DNA from: Pandoraea captiosa
GTDB lineage: Bacteria; Pseudomonadota; Gammaproteobacteria; Burkholderiales; Burkholderiaceae
Direction: 5' to 3'
Length of the DNA: 64,000 nucleotides
NCBI RefSeq assembly: GCF_902459775.1
Contig: NZ_CABPSQ010000009.1
Span: forward strand, 124,001 to 188,000
The notes beneath the pieces were generated by a model. That model had not been told where the DNA came from and searched no databases. It worked only from the letters and a program-made list of their open reading frames with translations. Each line of letters starts with the position of its first letter. The first letter of the stretch is position 1. The position numbers were made by a program, and so were the translations under genes. Shown here one piece after another: positions 1 through 9,700 of this stretch.

Positions 1-424
1 TCGGGCTCAGCGAGCCGTAGACCTCGTCCGTCGACACATGCAGAAAACGGAAGTTTTCACGTGCTTCGCCTTCGAGTGCACTCCAGTAAGCGCGCGCCGC
101 TTCGAGCATCGTGAACGTGCCGACCACGTTCGTCTGCACGAAATCGCCCGGCCCGTGAATGGAGCGGTCGACGTGACTCTCCGCCGCGAAGTGCAGCACG
201 GCGCGCGGACGATGCTCCGCATACAAACGATCGAGCGCCGCCCGGTCGCAGATGTCGACCTGCGCGAATCGATGACGTGCGTCGTGCTCGACGCTCGCCA
301 GATTGGCGAGGTTGCCCGCGTACGTCAGCTTGTCGATGGTCAGCACCGGCTCATCGTGTTGCGCAAGCCAGTCCAGAACGAAATTTGCGCCGATGAAGCC
401 GGCGCCACCAGTCACGAAGATCAT
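1..424 (-). CDS. rfbB: dTDP-glucose 4,6-dehydratase, N-terminal part (cut by window edge)
   Basis: Catalyses the second step of dTDP-L-rhamnose synthesis, converting dTDP-glucose to the 4-keto-6-deoxy sugar used for O-antigen or other surface glycans. Only the first 141 or so residues are present; the gene runs off the left edge. Visible are the Rossmann NAD-binding motif TGGAGFIG at residues 5-12, the HFAAESHVD segment, and STDEVYG, whose T-D-E is the family's catalytic triad. The ATG at 422-424 has no good ribosome binding site. The gene lies 30 bp downstream of the AhpD-like gene on the same strand. The neighbouring msbA and glycosyltransferases fit an envelope-polysaccharide role. Confidence 0.93.
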   Translation of the reverse strand, partial: MIFVTGGAGFIGANFVLDWLAQHDEPVLTIDKLTYAGNLANLASVEHDARHRFAQVDICDRAALDRLYAEHRPRAVLHFAAESHVDRSIHGPGDFVQTNVVGTFTMLEAARAYWSALEGEARENFRFLHVSTDEVYGSLSP

Positions 425-454
425 GGGGTAAGCAAAATGAGTGAGGGAGCGGCC

Positions 455-1036
455 TTACTTGCGCGGCACACGTCCCATCAGGAAAAATTCGTCATTCGGC
501 CGCATCGAAATCGCATTCGCGATGCGGTTGGACATACCGAAAAACGCCGTGATCGCAGCGATGTCCCAGATGTCCTCGTCATGCAGGCCGTGGCGGCGCA
601 GCGTGGCGTAATCGTCGTCGTTCACCTCATGTGAACGCTCGCAGACCTTCAGCGCATACGCCAGAATCGCCTTCTGGCGATCGGTCAGGTCCGCCTTCAG
701 ATAGTTGACAGCCACCTGATCGGCCAGCAACGGCTGCTTCTCATAAATGCGCACCAGCGCCCCGTGCGCCACCACGCAATAGAGGCACTGGTTCACGGCG
801 CTGGTCGCCACCACGATCATCTCGCGCTCGCCCTTGCTCAGGTTGCCTTCCTTGAGCATCAACGCATCGTGATAGGCGAAAAACGCGCGGAATTCGTCCG
901 GGCGATGGGCCAGCGTCAGAAAAACGTTCGGGATGAAGCCAGCCTTTTCATGAACCTCGTCGATACGCGCGCGGATATCCGCCGGCAACGAGGCAAGGTC
1001 CGGCACGGGAAAACGGCTGATCGGCGGCTGGCTCAT
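455..1036 (-). CDS. AhpD/carboxymuconolactone decarboxylase-family peroxidase-related protein
   Basis: Protein of 193 residues from the AhpD-like, CMD superfamily. It keeps the redox motif C-L-Y-C (residues 84-87) followed by a histidine at 91, as in alkylhydroperoxidase D-type thiol peroxidases. Upstream E residues (70, 72) could supply the proton-relay glutamate. Length fits the uncharacterised 'peroxidase-related enzyme' subgroup. Two adjacent ATGs exist at 1037-1039 and 1034-1036. The Shine-Dalgarno AAGGAG lies 3 nt before the first and 6 nt before the second, so the second is preferred. The Shine-Dalgarno sits inside a 9-bp tandem duplication. Substrate is unknown. It is on the same strand as msbA, 99 bp downstream. 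Confidence 0.85.
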   Translation of the reverse strand: MSQPPISRFPVPDLASLPADIRARIDEVHEKAGFIPNVFLTLAHRPDEFRAFFAYHDALMLKEGNLSKGEREMIVVATSAVNQCLYCVVAHGALVRIYEKQPLLADQVAVNYLKADLTDRQKAILAYALKVCERSHEVNDDDYATLRRHGLHDEDIWDIAAITAFFGMSNRIANAISMRPNDEFFLMGRVPRK

Positions 1037-1063
1037 CATGGTCTCCTTGGTCTCCTTGGTCTC
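1037..1063 (-). repeat. 9-bp tandem repeat that duplicates the ribosome binding site
   Basis: On the minus strand the unit GAGACCAAG occurs about 2.7 times directly upstream of the start codon of the AhpD-like gene. Each full copy contains an AAGGAG Shine-Dalgarno sequence, so two consecutive candidate ribosome binding sites precede the gene. The repeat is read directly; any effect on translation is inference. Confidence 0.7.
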
Positions 1064-1135
1064 ACGGGCTTCATGAGCCTCATGGGTCTCACTGCGCACC
1101 CCATCGGCCCGTCGAAGCATCGCAATGACAAAACG

Positions 1136-2887
1136 TCAGGCTTCCTGTTGCTGCGCGTACTGGATGCGGTGCAGATGGGCGTAAAGGCCATTATGCGCCA
1201 CGAGTTCCTGATGCGAGCCCTGCTCCACGATACGCCCCTGCTCCAGCACCACGATGCGGTCCGCGCGCTCGATGGTAGACAAGCGATGCGCGATCACCAG
1301 CGTGGTGCGGCCTTCCATCAGCACTTCCAGCGCTGCCTGCACGTGACGCTCCGACTCGGAATCCAGCGCCGACGTCGCTTCGTCCAGAATCAGAATCGGC
1401 GCGTCCTTGTAGATGGCGCGGGCGATCGCCAGACGCTGGCGCTGTCCGCCCGACAGTCGCATGCCGTTGTCGCCCACCATCGTGTTCACGCCGTCGGGCA
1501 TCGAGGCAACGGCATCGGCCAGATTGGCGGCGCGCAATGCGGCCTGCACGCGCTCGGCATCGACTTCCTGGCCGTAGGCGACGTTCGCCGCGATCGTGTC
1601 GTTGAACAAGACGACGTCCTGGCTCACGAATGCGATCTGACGACGCAGATCGGCCAGACGCAGATCGCTCAGCGCAATACCGTCGAGCAGAATGCGCCCG
1701 CCTGTGGGGTCGAAGAAGCGCGGCACGAGATTGACCATCGTCGTCTTGCCGCTGCCCGAAGGGCCGACCAGCGCGACCATCTCACCCGGTGCGACGTCCA
1801 GCGAAATGTTGTCCAGCGTCGGGCGCTCGCTCGCGCCGTAGTGAAAACTCACCTGATCGAACGTTACACGGCCCTTGGCGCGATCGAGCGTACGTTCGCC
1901 GCCGCTCGGCTCGACCTCCACGTCCATGACTTCGAAGATCAGCTCGGCGGCCGTCACACCGCGTTGCAGCGGCTGATTCACGTCCATCAGATGCTTGAGC
2001 GGCGACACGACGAGCAGCAGTGCGGTGACGAAAGCGGTGAACCCGCCCACGGTCATCTCGCCGGACGACGATTCGATCATCGCCACCGTAATGACGATCG
2101 CCAGCGCCAGCGAGGCCAGCGCCTGCGTGACCGGCTGTGCCAGACCGCCCGAGACCGTCACGCGCATGGCATAACCGCGCAGCGTGCTGGTCATCTTGTC
2201 GAAGCGGGACTTCTCGTACTCTTCGCCGTTGTGGATCTTCACGACCTTGTAGCCGCCGACCGCCTCTTCGACTACATAGGACAGCGCATTGGTCAGTGTC
2301 TGCTGCTCGCGGTTCAGACGGCGCAGGCGGCGGTTGATCTTGCCGACCAGCCAGCCGATGAACGGCAGAATGACGGCCACGACGAGCGTGAGGCGCCAGT
2401 TCAGATAGAACAGATAGCCCAGCAGGCCGATGACGGTCAGCGAGTCGCGCACGAGCGTTATGAGCACGGTGGTCAGCACGCCGAGCACCTGATTGACCTC
2501 GTAGACGATCGCATTGATCAGCGTACTGGTCGTCTCGCGCTGGTAGTACGACGCCGGGGCATGGAGCAAACGCTCGAACATGCGCACACGCAGATCGAGC
2601 AACACCCGGTTCGAGACCCACGACAGCATGTAGTTGGCCGAATACTGCGCGAGCCCCCGAATCACGGCCAGCCCGATCACGGCCGCCGGCACATACCAGA
2701 GCTTCCACGGATCGCCGCCGGAAAAGCCTTTATCGAGCACCGGCTTGAGGACTGCCGGAATCGCGGCTTCGGTTCCCGCCACCAGCGCCATGGCGAGAAC
2801 GGCCAGCAGGCCCATGTGCCAATACGGCTGGAGATAGCCCAGCAGACGTCGCAGAATCGGTCCGGCGGGCTTGTGCGGTGCGCTCAT
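1136..2887 (-). CDS. msbA: Lipid A export ATP-binding/permease MsbA
   Basis: Inner-membrane half-transporter of the ABC exporter family that flips lipid A-core to the periplasmic leaflet. The 583 residues match the usual size. An N-terminal six-helix membrane domain spans about residues 15-320. The nucleotide-binding domain has Walker [10 protein letters not shown] (Lys381), the signature LSGGQRQR near residue 475, Walker [13 protein letters not shown] and the switch histidine in IAHRLST. The start at MSAPHKP was chosen because the homologous region begins there; the upstream in-frame extension has random composition and would run into recQ. It is transcribed divergently from recQ across 174 bp. 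Confidence 0.95.
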   Translation of the reverse strand: MSAPHKPAGPILRRLLGYLQPYWHMGLLAVLAMALVAGTEAAIPAVLKPVLDKGFSGGDPWKLWYVPAAVIGLAVIRGLAQYSANYMLSWVSNRVLLDLRVRMFERLLHAPASYYQRETTSTLINAIVYEVNQVLGVLTTVLITLVRDSLTVIGLLGYLFYLNWRLTLVVAVILPFIGWLVGKINRRLRRLNREQQTLTNALSYVVEEAVGGYKVVKIHNGEEYEKSRFDKMTSTLRGYAMRVTVSGGLAQPVTQALASLALAIVITVAMIESSSGEMTVGGFTAFVTALLLVVSPLKHLMDVNQPLQRGVTAAELIFEVMDVEVEPSGGERTLDRAKGRVTFDQVSFHYGASERPTLDNISLDVAPGEMVALVGPSGSGKTTMVNLVPRFFDPTGGRILLDGIALSDLRLADLRRQIAFVSQDVVLFNDTIAANVAYGQEVDAERVQAALRAANLADAVASMPDGVNTMVGDNGMRLSGGQRQRLAIARAIYKDAPILILDEATSALDSESERHVQAALEVLMEGRTTLVIAHRLSTIERADRIVVLEQGRIVEQGSHQELVAHNGLYAHLHRIQYAQQQEA

Positions 2888-3061
2888 GTAAGTCGGGGAC
2901 GGCAGGAAAACCGCTATTCTAACGTACCGCGCCGTCCCGCCGGGACGTGTCCGAACCGGACTCGGACGCCGCCGCAAAATCTTCACAATGCCCCCCACAA
3001 TGCCCAATCTCCGGGCCCCTCGGCGCGCCGGACGGAGGGTGGAACCGGTATACTCCGGCGC

Positions 3062-4873
3062 ATGGCAAGCGCACTCGAAGTTCTCCGTACCGTATTCGGC
3101 TATAACGCATTCCGTGGCGATCAGGCCGCCATCGTCGACCATGTGGCCGACGGGGGCGATGCACTCGTGCTCATGCCCACGGGCGGCGGCAAGTCACTCT
3201 GCTACCAGATTCCCGCGCTGTTGCGCCCGGGCATCGGCATCGTCGTCTCCCCGCTCATTGCACTCATGCAGGATCAGGTCGATGCCCTGCTTCAGGCCGG
3301 GGTGCGCGCCGCCTATCTGAATTCGAGCCTGGCCTTCGACGAGGCGCTCGACATCGAGCGGCGCGCCTCGCGCGGCGAACTCGACCTGCTGTATGTCGCG
3401 CCCGAACGACTGCTGACCGAGCGCTTCCTCAACCTCCTGGATCGGCTCGACGAGCGGGGTCAGCTGGCGCTCTTTGCCATCGACGAAGCCCACTGCGTGT
3501 CGCAATGGGGGCATGACTTCCGTCCGGAATACATTCAGTTGTCCGCGCTGCATGAGCGCTACCCTCGGGTGCCTCGCATCGCGCTCACGGCAACAGCCGA
3601 CACCGCCACGCGCGAGGAAATTCAGACACGTCTGGGGCTGACCGAAGCGCGTTTGTTCGTCTCCAGCTTCGACCGGCCGAATATCCGCTACGAAATCGTC
3701 GACCGGGACAACCCGCGCAAGCAATTGCTGGCGTTTCTGGCGCGGCATCGCGGCGAGGCCGGCATCGTGTACTGCCTGTCGCGCAAGAAGGTGGAAGAGA
3801 CCGCTGCCTGGCTCGAAACGCAGGGGATTCCGGCGTTGCCTTATCACGCCGGGCTCGACGCGGAGGTGCGCCGCACGCACCAGCAGCGTTTCCTGCGCGA
3901 GGAAGGGCTGGTCATGGCGGCGACCGTCGCCTTCGGCATGGGCATCGACAAGCCGGATGTGCGCTTCGTCGCCCACCTCGATCTGCCCAAGAGTCTCGAA
4001 GCTTATTATCAGGAGACGGGGCGCGCCGGACGCGACGGGGAGCCGGCCGAAGCCTGGATGACCTATGGCCTGAACGACGTCGTGGTGCATCGCAGCCGCA
4101 TCGACGAATCGAACGCGTCCGAGTTGCAAAAGCGCATCGAGCGCCAGAAGCTCGACGCGTTGCTCGGCTATTGCGAAGCCCCGCGTTGCCGTCGCACGGT
4201 GCTGCTGTCGTACTTCGGCGAAGCCAGCGAGCCGTGCGGCAACTGCGACGTGTGTCTGAATCCGCCGGAAGTCTTCGATGGCACCATCGCGGCGCAGAAG
4301 GCACTCTCGGCCATTCTGCGCACCGGTCAGCGCTTCGGTGCCGGACATCTCGTCGACTTGCTGCGTGGGCGCAGCACCGACAAGATCCGTCAGTTCGGGC
4401 ATGAAAGCCTGCCGACCTTCGGCGTGGGCGGTGAAATGGACGATCAGGGCTGGCGGGCGGTGTTTCGTCAACTGATCGCCCACGGTATCATCGAGCCGGA
4501 CAGCAGCCAGTACGGCGCGCTCACGCTCAATGCCGCGGCACGTCCCGTACTCAAGGGGGAAACCACCGTATCGCTGCGCCGCCAGCAGCGGCCGACCGCC
4601 GGCAAAAAGAGCCGCTTTGCGGGATACGCGTCGACACCTGCCATCGAACTGGACGTTGCCGACCAGCAGTTGTTCGAAAAGCTTCGCGCGTGGCGGCAGG
4701 ACATTGCCAAGACGCAGGCGGTGCCGGCCTACGTTATCCTGCATGACCGCACGTTACGGGAGCTTGCGCAGCGCCGTCCTCGCCACCGCGAGGGGCTGGT
4801 GGATATCACCGGTCTGGGCGAGGCGAAGATCGAGCGCTATGGCGAAGCACTGGTCGAACTGCTCAATGCGTGA
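3062..4873 (+). CDS. recQ: ATP-dependent DNA helicase RecQ
   Basis: A 3'-5' DNA helicase of recombination and fork repair. The 603-residue length is close to the E. coli enzyme. Seen in order: Walker A GGGKS (Lys44), the DEAH box at residues 141-144 within [13 protein letters not shown], the RecA-like second lobe with the arginine-rich [10 protein letters not shown] motif, the zinc-binding cysteine cluster around residues 370-400 (CEAPRCRR then CGNCDVC), a winged-helix RQC region, and a C-terminal HRDC domain from about residue 535. A long in-frame open stretch upstream is antisense to msbA and is not part of the gene. The MASALEVL start lies just before the conserved region. Confidence 0.96.
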   Translation: MASALEVLRTVFGYNAFRGDQAAIVDHVADGGDALVLMPTGGGKSLCYQIPALLRPGIGIVVSPLIALMQDQVDALLQAGVRAAYLNSSLAFDEALDIERRASRGELDLLYVAPERLLTERFLNLLDRLDERGQLALFAIDEAHCVSQWGHDFRPEYIQLSALHERYPRVPRIALTATADTATREEIQTRLGLTEARLFVSSFDRPNIRYEIVDRDNPRKQLLAFLARHRGEAGIVYCLSRKKVEETAAWLETQGIPALPYHAGLDAEVRRTHQQRFLREEGLVMAATVAFGMGIDKPDVRFVAHLDLPKSLEAYYQETGRAGRDGEPAEAWMTYGLNDVVVHRSRIDESNASELQKRIERQKLDALLGYCEAPRCRRTVLLSYFGEASEPCGNCDVCLNPPEVFDGTIAAQKALSAILRTGQRFGAGHLVDLLRGRSTDKIRQFGHESLPTFGVGGEMDDQGWRAVFRQLIAHGIIEPDSSQYGALTLNAAARPVLKGETTVSLRRQQRPTAGKKSRFAGYASTPAIELDVADQQLFEKLRAWRQDIAKTQAVPAYVILHDRTLRELAQRRPRHREGLVDITGLGEAKIERYGEALVELLNA

Positions 4874-4911
4874 TCTGCCTGACGCCAATCGCACACGGAC
4901 TCACGCCGGTT

Positions 4912-4971
4912 CATACCGCGCCCGCTGATACCACGCCCGCTTATACCTCGCCCGCCCATGCCACGCCTGCC
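4912..4971 (+). repeat. Degenerate 15-bp tandem repeat over the glycosyltransferase start
   Basis: Four degenerate 15-bp units run head to tail: CATACCGCGCCCGCT, GATACCACGCCCGCT, TATACCTCGCCCGCC, CATGCCACGCCTGCC. The ATG of the following glycosyltransferase (4958-4960) falls inside the fourth unit, where the consensus ATACC has become ATGCC. There is no clear Shine-Dalgarno sequence in the repeat. Confidence 0.7.
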
Positions 4972-5710
4972 TCTGACCGTCACGATTCTCACGCGCAACG
5001 AACGCCACAACATTGCCGACTGCATTGCCTCGGTCAACGCGATCGCCACGCAGATCGTGGTCCTCGACAACGCGAGTACGGACGGCACGGCGGACATCGC
5101 ACGCGCTCAGGGGGCCGAAGTGCACGTCACCCCCGACTGGCCCGGCTTCGGCCCGCAGAAAAATCGCGCCCTGTCGCTTGCCACGCAGTCCTGGGTGCTC
5201 TCGCTCGACGCCGATGAACGCGTGACGCCGGAGCTGGCCGCCGATATTGCCGCTGCCATCGCGCAGGGGACGCACACCGGCTATCGCATGCCGCGTCTGT
5301 CGCAGTTTCTTGGCCATTGGGTGAAACATTGCGGATGGTATCCGGATTACGTACTGCGGCTCTTTCGCCGCGAGGCCGGGCGCTTTTCCGACAATCTCGT
5401 GCATGAGCGCGTGATCGTTGACGGCGAGATCGGCACGCTCGCCCACCATCTGCTGCATTACAGCTATACCGAAGCGCGTCAGGTCGAGGACAAAGTTCAG
5501 CGGTATGCGCGTGCCGGTGCAAAAGAAATGGCGTTGCGCGGCAAACGGGTGTCACCGCTCAAACCGTGGATCAACGGCGGATGGGCGTTCGTTCGCACCT
5601 ATGTGCTGCGACGCGGCTTTCTCGACGGCGCGACCGGCGCGGCCATCGCTCGCATGAATGCCCGGAGTGCCTTTCTCAAGTACGCGTTGCTGCGGCGTGG
5701 CGACGTCTGA
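4958..5710 (+). CDS. Family 2 glycosyltransferase, LPS-core type (WaaE/KdtX-like)
   Basis: Cytosolic GT-A fold glycosyltransferase of 250 residues. It resembles the WaaE/KdtX group that adds a beta-1,4-linked glucose to the lipopolysaccharide inner core. The N-terminus TVTILTRNERHNI and the LSLDADERVTPEL segment are the nucleotide-sugar and metal-binding (D-x-D-like) signatures. HWVKHCGWYPDYVLRLFRR in the middle is typical of this subgroup. It begins 84 bp after recQ and may be co-transcribed. The start codon lies within a tandem repeat and has a poor ribosome binding site, so an alternative start slightly downstream is possible. The exact acceptor sugar is not readable from sequence. Confidence 0.85.
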   Translation: MPRLPLTVTILTRNERHNIADCIASVNAIATQIVVLDNASTDGTADIARAQGAEVHVTPDWPGFGPQKNRALSLATQSWVLSLDADERVTPELAADIAAAIAQGTHTGYRMPRLSQFLGHWVKHCGWYPDYVLRLFRREAGRFSDNLVHERVIVDGEIGTLAHHLLHYSYTEARQVEDKVQRYARAGAKEMALRGKRVSPLKPWINGGWAFVRTYVLRRGFLDGATGAAIARMNARSAFLKYALLRRGDV

Positions 5711-5751
5711 CGGAGGTCACGGTAGCCGATGCACGTGGGCGACAAATGCGA

Positions 5752-5779
5752 GAACGGACGCCATGGGCGTCCGTTCTTC
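5752..5779 (+). terminator. Intergenic hairpin, probable bidirectional terminator
   Basis: Perfect 11-bp stem GAACGGACGCC / GGCGTCCGTTC with an ATG loop, followed by TTCATT. It sits between the convergent glycosyltransferase genes ending at 5710 and 5809. The T-tract is short, so termination strength is uncertain. Confidence 0.6.
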
Positions 5780-5808
5780 ATTGAGCGTCAGTCAGCCGAC
5801 GCACTACC

Positions 5809-6660
5809 CTACTTCGCCAGCGCGCGCTTGATGCGCGAGCGGAACAACTGCCAGCGCAGCTTGCTGTCTTCGACCGGTTCGCCCAGACGGCCATCGCTGC
5901 CCACCGGCACCGCTGAGCCGCGACGCAGGTAGTAGCGGTCGAAGATCGACTGCGTGATACCCCACTTGCGCAGGAACTGCGTGCGCCCGTCGTTCTTCAC
6001 GACCTTGCCCGTGCTCTTGCACTGGAAGTGATAGACAAGGCTCGCACCAACGCCGACGAAGCGTCGCGCGCCTGCCGCCCACATCTTCATCGAGAAGTCG
6101 TTGTCGCTGCTCATGCCCGGGCTCAGTTCAGTGCTGTAGCCGCCAACGAGGAACCACCAGTCGCGGTGCACGAGCGTCGGCGGCCAGGTCGCACCGAACC
6201 AGTCGGGTTTGTTGTAGGTCGGCACCGCCGCGAGCAATCCTGCCTCATCGAACTTGTCGGCGTCGCGTCCGAAGTCATGCACCAGCACACACGGGTTCCC
6301 CGTATCGACCGGCTCGATCATCGTGCCCGAGAGCATGAACGCCTTGTCGGGCTGGGCTTCGGCGCGTTCGATCAGCGCTGTGTCCCAGCCGGGGCAACAG
6401 TACATGTCGTCATTGAGATAGACGATGTACTTCTCGCGCGCGAGCGCCGCTGCCTGATTCACCGCGTAGCAGATACCGATGTTGTCGGGCGACGCCGTAT
6501 GCTCGATGCCCTCGGCCCTGACCCAGTCGAGCGAACCGTCCGACCCGTCGTTGACATGCACGATGATCTGATGCGCATGGCGCGAATTCTGGCGAATGCT
6601 GCGCACGCAAAGCTGCAGCAAGGCGAGGTTGTTCCAGGTCGGAACGATGATGGAGAACAT
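5809..6660 (-). CDS. Family 2 glycosyltransferase
   Basis: Protein of 283 residues with a GT-A N-terminus (FSIIVPTWNNLALLQLCVRS), the VNDGSDGSLDW substrate loop, and YLNDDMYCCPGWD, where the D-D-x pair would bind the metal and nucleotide-sugar. A downstream SDNDFSMKMWAAG segment corresponds to the family's catalytic-base region. No membrane segment was noticed. It may act in surface polysaccharide or O-antigen assembly given rfbB, msbA and the WaaE-like gene nearby, but donor and acceptor are unknown. It is the last gene of the minus-strand run that includes dnaE, separated from dnaE by 135 bp in which nothing was recognised. Confidence 0.85.
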   Translation of the reverse strand: MFSIIVPTWNNLALLQLCVRSIRQNSRHAHQIIVHVNDGSDGSLDWVRAEGIEHTASPDNIGICYAVNQAAALAREKYIVYLNDDMYCCPGWDTALIERAEAQPDKAFMLSGTMIEPVDTGNPCVLVHDFGRDADKFDEAGLLAAVPTYNKPDWFGATWPPTLVHRDWWFLVGGYSTELSPGMSSDNDFSMKMWAAGARRFVGVGASLVYHFQCKSTGKVVKNDGRTQFLRKWGITQSIFDRYYLRRGSAVPVGSDGRLGEPVEDSKLRWQLFRSRIKRALAK

Positions 6661-6795
6661 CCGGAATTCCTTATTGTGTCGAACGTCGAGCTTCGTGCCA
6701 TGTACGGCGGGCGGCCAATGACAGAGAGCGGAGGGCGAACGGCGTCATCGCGTGCGCTCATCCGCTCAATGCGCCATGCCCCATGCCCCAATGCA

Positions 6796-9700
6796 TCAAT
6801 AGATGACCTGCACCGAGCCGGTCGTGAGCCACTGGCGAAGCTCGCCGAGCAATTCATCGCCGGGCTGGACCTTCCAGTCGTCGCCGAGACGGGACTCGCA
6901 CTCGGCGTCGGGGCGGCGATACACGATGTGCACGGGCAAGCCGGTCTGCTTGTCTGCGTCGCCATCGCCATTGCCATTGCGTCGACCGAAACCGCCGCCG
7001 CCATTGCCGCCACCGCCACCGCCACCGCCACCATTGAAGCCGCCGCCGCCCGCCCCGGCCATCGCTGCGACACGGTACATCGTGCAGTGCGGCTGAAGCG
7101 TGGCGCGCAGACGGTTCCAGTCCGCGTTGCCGTTGAACGACAGCTTGAGCGCCCGCGCGTATCGCGCCCGCGCCCGGCCGAGATCCATCAGGCTCTCCAC
7201 CGTGAAGCGCAGCCCGCCCGTAAAGCTGTCGGGGCGCGCATTGCCATGCACGATCAGGAGTTCGTCTTCCTTGAACAGATGCTTGTTCGCTTCGAACTGT
7301 TCGTTGAAGATCGTCACTTCGAGCGTGCCCGTGCCGTCGTCCAACTGCACGATCAGCATCTTCCCGCGCTGCGTCATCATGGTGCGCATGCTGGAGATCA
7401 CGCCGGCCACGAGCCGGTCGCGACCTTCGGACAGGTCGCGAATACGCGTGCGCACGAAACGGCGAACCTCTTCCGCGTACGAATCGAACATGTGGCCCGA
7501 CAGGTAGAAACCGAGCGCCTGCTTCTCTTCCTGCAACTTGCGCTTGTCGGTCCACGCCGGCACGTCCGCCAGTTCGAGCGGCGCTTGCAGGCTTTCATCG
7601 CCAAGGTCGAACAGGCTGACCTGGTTGGCAGCGGCACTCGCCTGATCGGCCGCTTCCATCGCCATCGGCACGGACGCCATCAACTGCGCCCGGTTCGGGT
7701 GAATGGAATCGAACGCACCGGCACGGATCAGGGCTTCGATCGTGCGGCGATTCACCACGCGACGGTCGATACGCGCGCAGAAGTCGAACAGGTCGGTGAA
7801 CGGCTTGTCCTCACGCGCGCGAAGGATTTCCTCGATGGCCGACTGGCCGCTGCCCTTGATCGCGCCCAGACCGTAGCGCACCGTCTTCGAGTCTGCCGGT
7901 TCGAACCGATAGGCCGAGACATTGACGTCCGGGGGCAGCACGCCGAGTCCGTTGGCCGGCGACAGACAATCTTCGTAGAGGATCTTGACCTTGTCCGTGT
8001 CGTCCATGGCCAAGCTCATGTTGGCGGCCATGAATTCGGCGGGATGGTGCGCCTTGAGCCATGCGGTGTAGTAGGCGAGCAGCGCATACGCGGCGGCGTG
8101 CGACTTGTTGAAGCCGTAGCCCGCGAACTTTTCCATCAAGTCGAAGATTTCGTCCGACTTTTCGCGCGTGAGTCCATTCTCAGCGGCACCCTTGGCGAAA
8201 ATCTCCCGGTGCTCGGCCATTTCCTCGGCCTTCTTCTTACCCATCGCACGACGCAGCAAGTCGGCGCCACCGAGCGAATAACCGCCGATGATCTGCGCCA
8301 TCTGCATCACCTGCTCCTGGTAGACCATGATGCCGTAGGTCTCCTGGAGCACCGGCTCGACGCGCGGATCCGGGTATTCCGTCTTTTCGCGGCCGTGCTT
8401 ACGCGCGCAGAAACTCGGAATCAGGTCCATCGGGCCCGGACGATACAACGCCACCAGCGCGATGATGTCCTCGAAGCGGTCGGGCTGAGCGTCTTTGAGC
8501 ATGCCCTGCATGCCTCGGCTTTCCAGCTGGAACACCGCAACCGTGTTGGCCTTCTTCAGAATGCTGAACGCTGCCGGATCGGTGAGCGAGACCTGATCGA
8601 GCGACCAGTCCGCCATCTCCGGGTGCAGGCGCTTGATGTAGCGCTCGGCCCAATTCAGGATCGTGAGGGTCGTCAGGCCAAGAAAGTCGAACTTCACGAG
8701 GCCGACCGCTTCCACGTCGTCCTTGTCGTACTGGCTCACCACGCCGCTGGCGTCTTCGCCACTGCCTTGCGTGTAGAGCGGGCAGAAGTCGGTGAGCTTG
8801 CCCGGGGCGATCAGCACGCCACCCGCGTGCATGCCGACGTTACGCGTGAGCCCTTCCACGCGCTGCGCCAGCTCGATGAGCTGCTTGACCTCGTCTTCCG
8901 TCTGGTAGCGCTCGGCGAGTTGGGGTTCTTCCTTGAGGGCGTCCTCGATGGTGACGTGCTTGCCCGGCTTGAACGGGATCAGCTTGGAGATGCCGTCGAC
9001 AAAGTTGTAGCCGAGATCGAGCACACGCCCCACGTCGCGCACGGCCGCCTTCGCCGCCATCGATCCGAAGGTGGCGATCTGCGAGACGGCGTCCGCGCCG
9101 TATTTGTCCTTCACGTACTGAATGACGCGATCGCGACCGTCCTGACAGAAGTCGATATCGAAGTCGGGCATCGAGACGCGTTCCGGGTTCAGGAATCGCT
9201 CGAACAGCAGGTTGTACTTGAGCGGGTCGAGGTCGGTAATGCCCAGCGCGTAGGCAACGAGCGAACCGGCGCCCGAGCCCCGGCCCGGACCGACCGGCAC
9301 GCCATTGTTCTTTGCCCACTGAATGAAGTCGGCCACGATCAGGAAGTAGCCGGGGAAGCCCATCTTGATGATCGTGCCGGTCTCGAAGTCCAGACGCTTG
9401 TAATACTCGGGCCGCTGCTTGTCACGCTCGGCCTCGTCCGGGAACAGCAGCGCGAGGCGTGTCTCCAGGCCCTCCTTGGACAACTGCACGAGGTAGTCGT
9501 CGAGCGACATGCCGTCCGGTGTCGGGAACAGCGGCAGCTTCGGCTTGCCGAGTTCCAGCGTCAGATTGCAGCGCTTGGCAATTTCAACGGTATTGGCAAT
9601 CGCGGACGGCACATCCTCGAACGCGGCGATCATGTCGTCCTGCGTGCGGAAGCTCTGGTCCTGCGTAAAACGGCGCACGCGCCGGGCGTTGCCGAGCATC

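Noticed and set aside
764-3061. In-frame N-terminal extension of recQ by about 760 codons
   Set aside because: It is antisense to msbA and the AhpD-like gene and has no family resemblance; RecQ homology starts at 3062.
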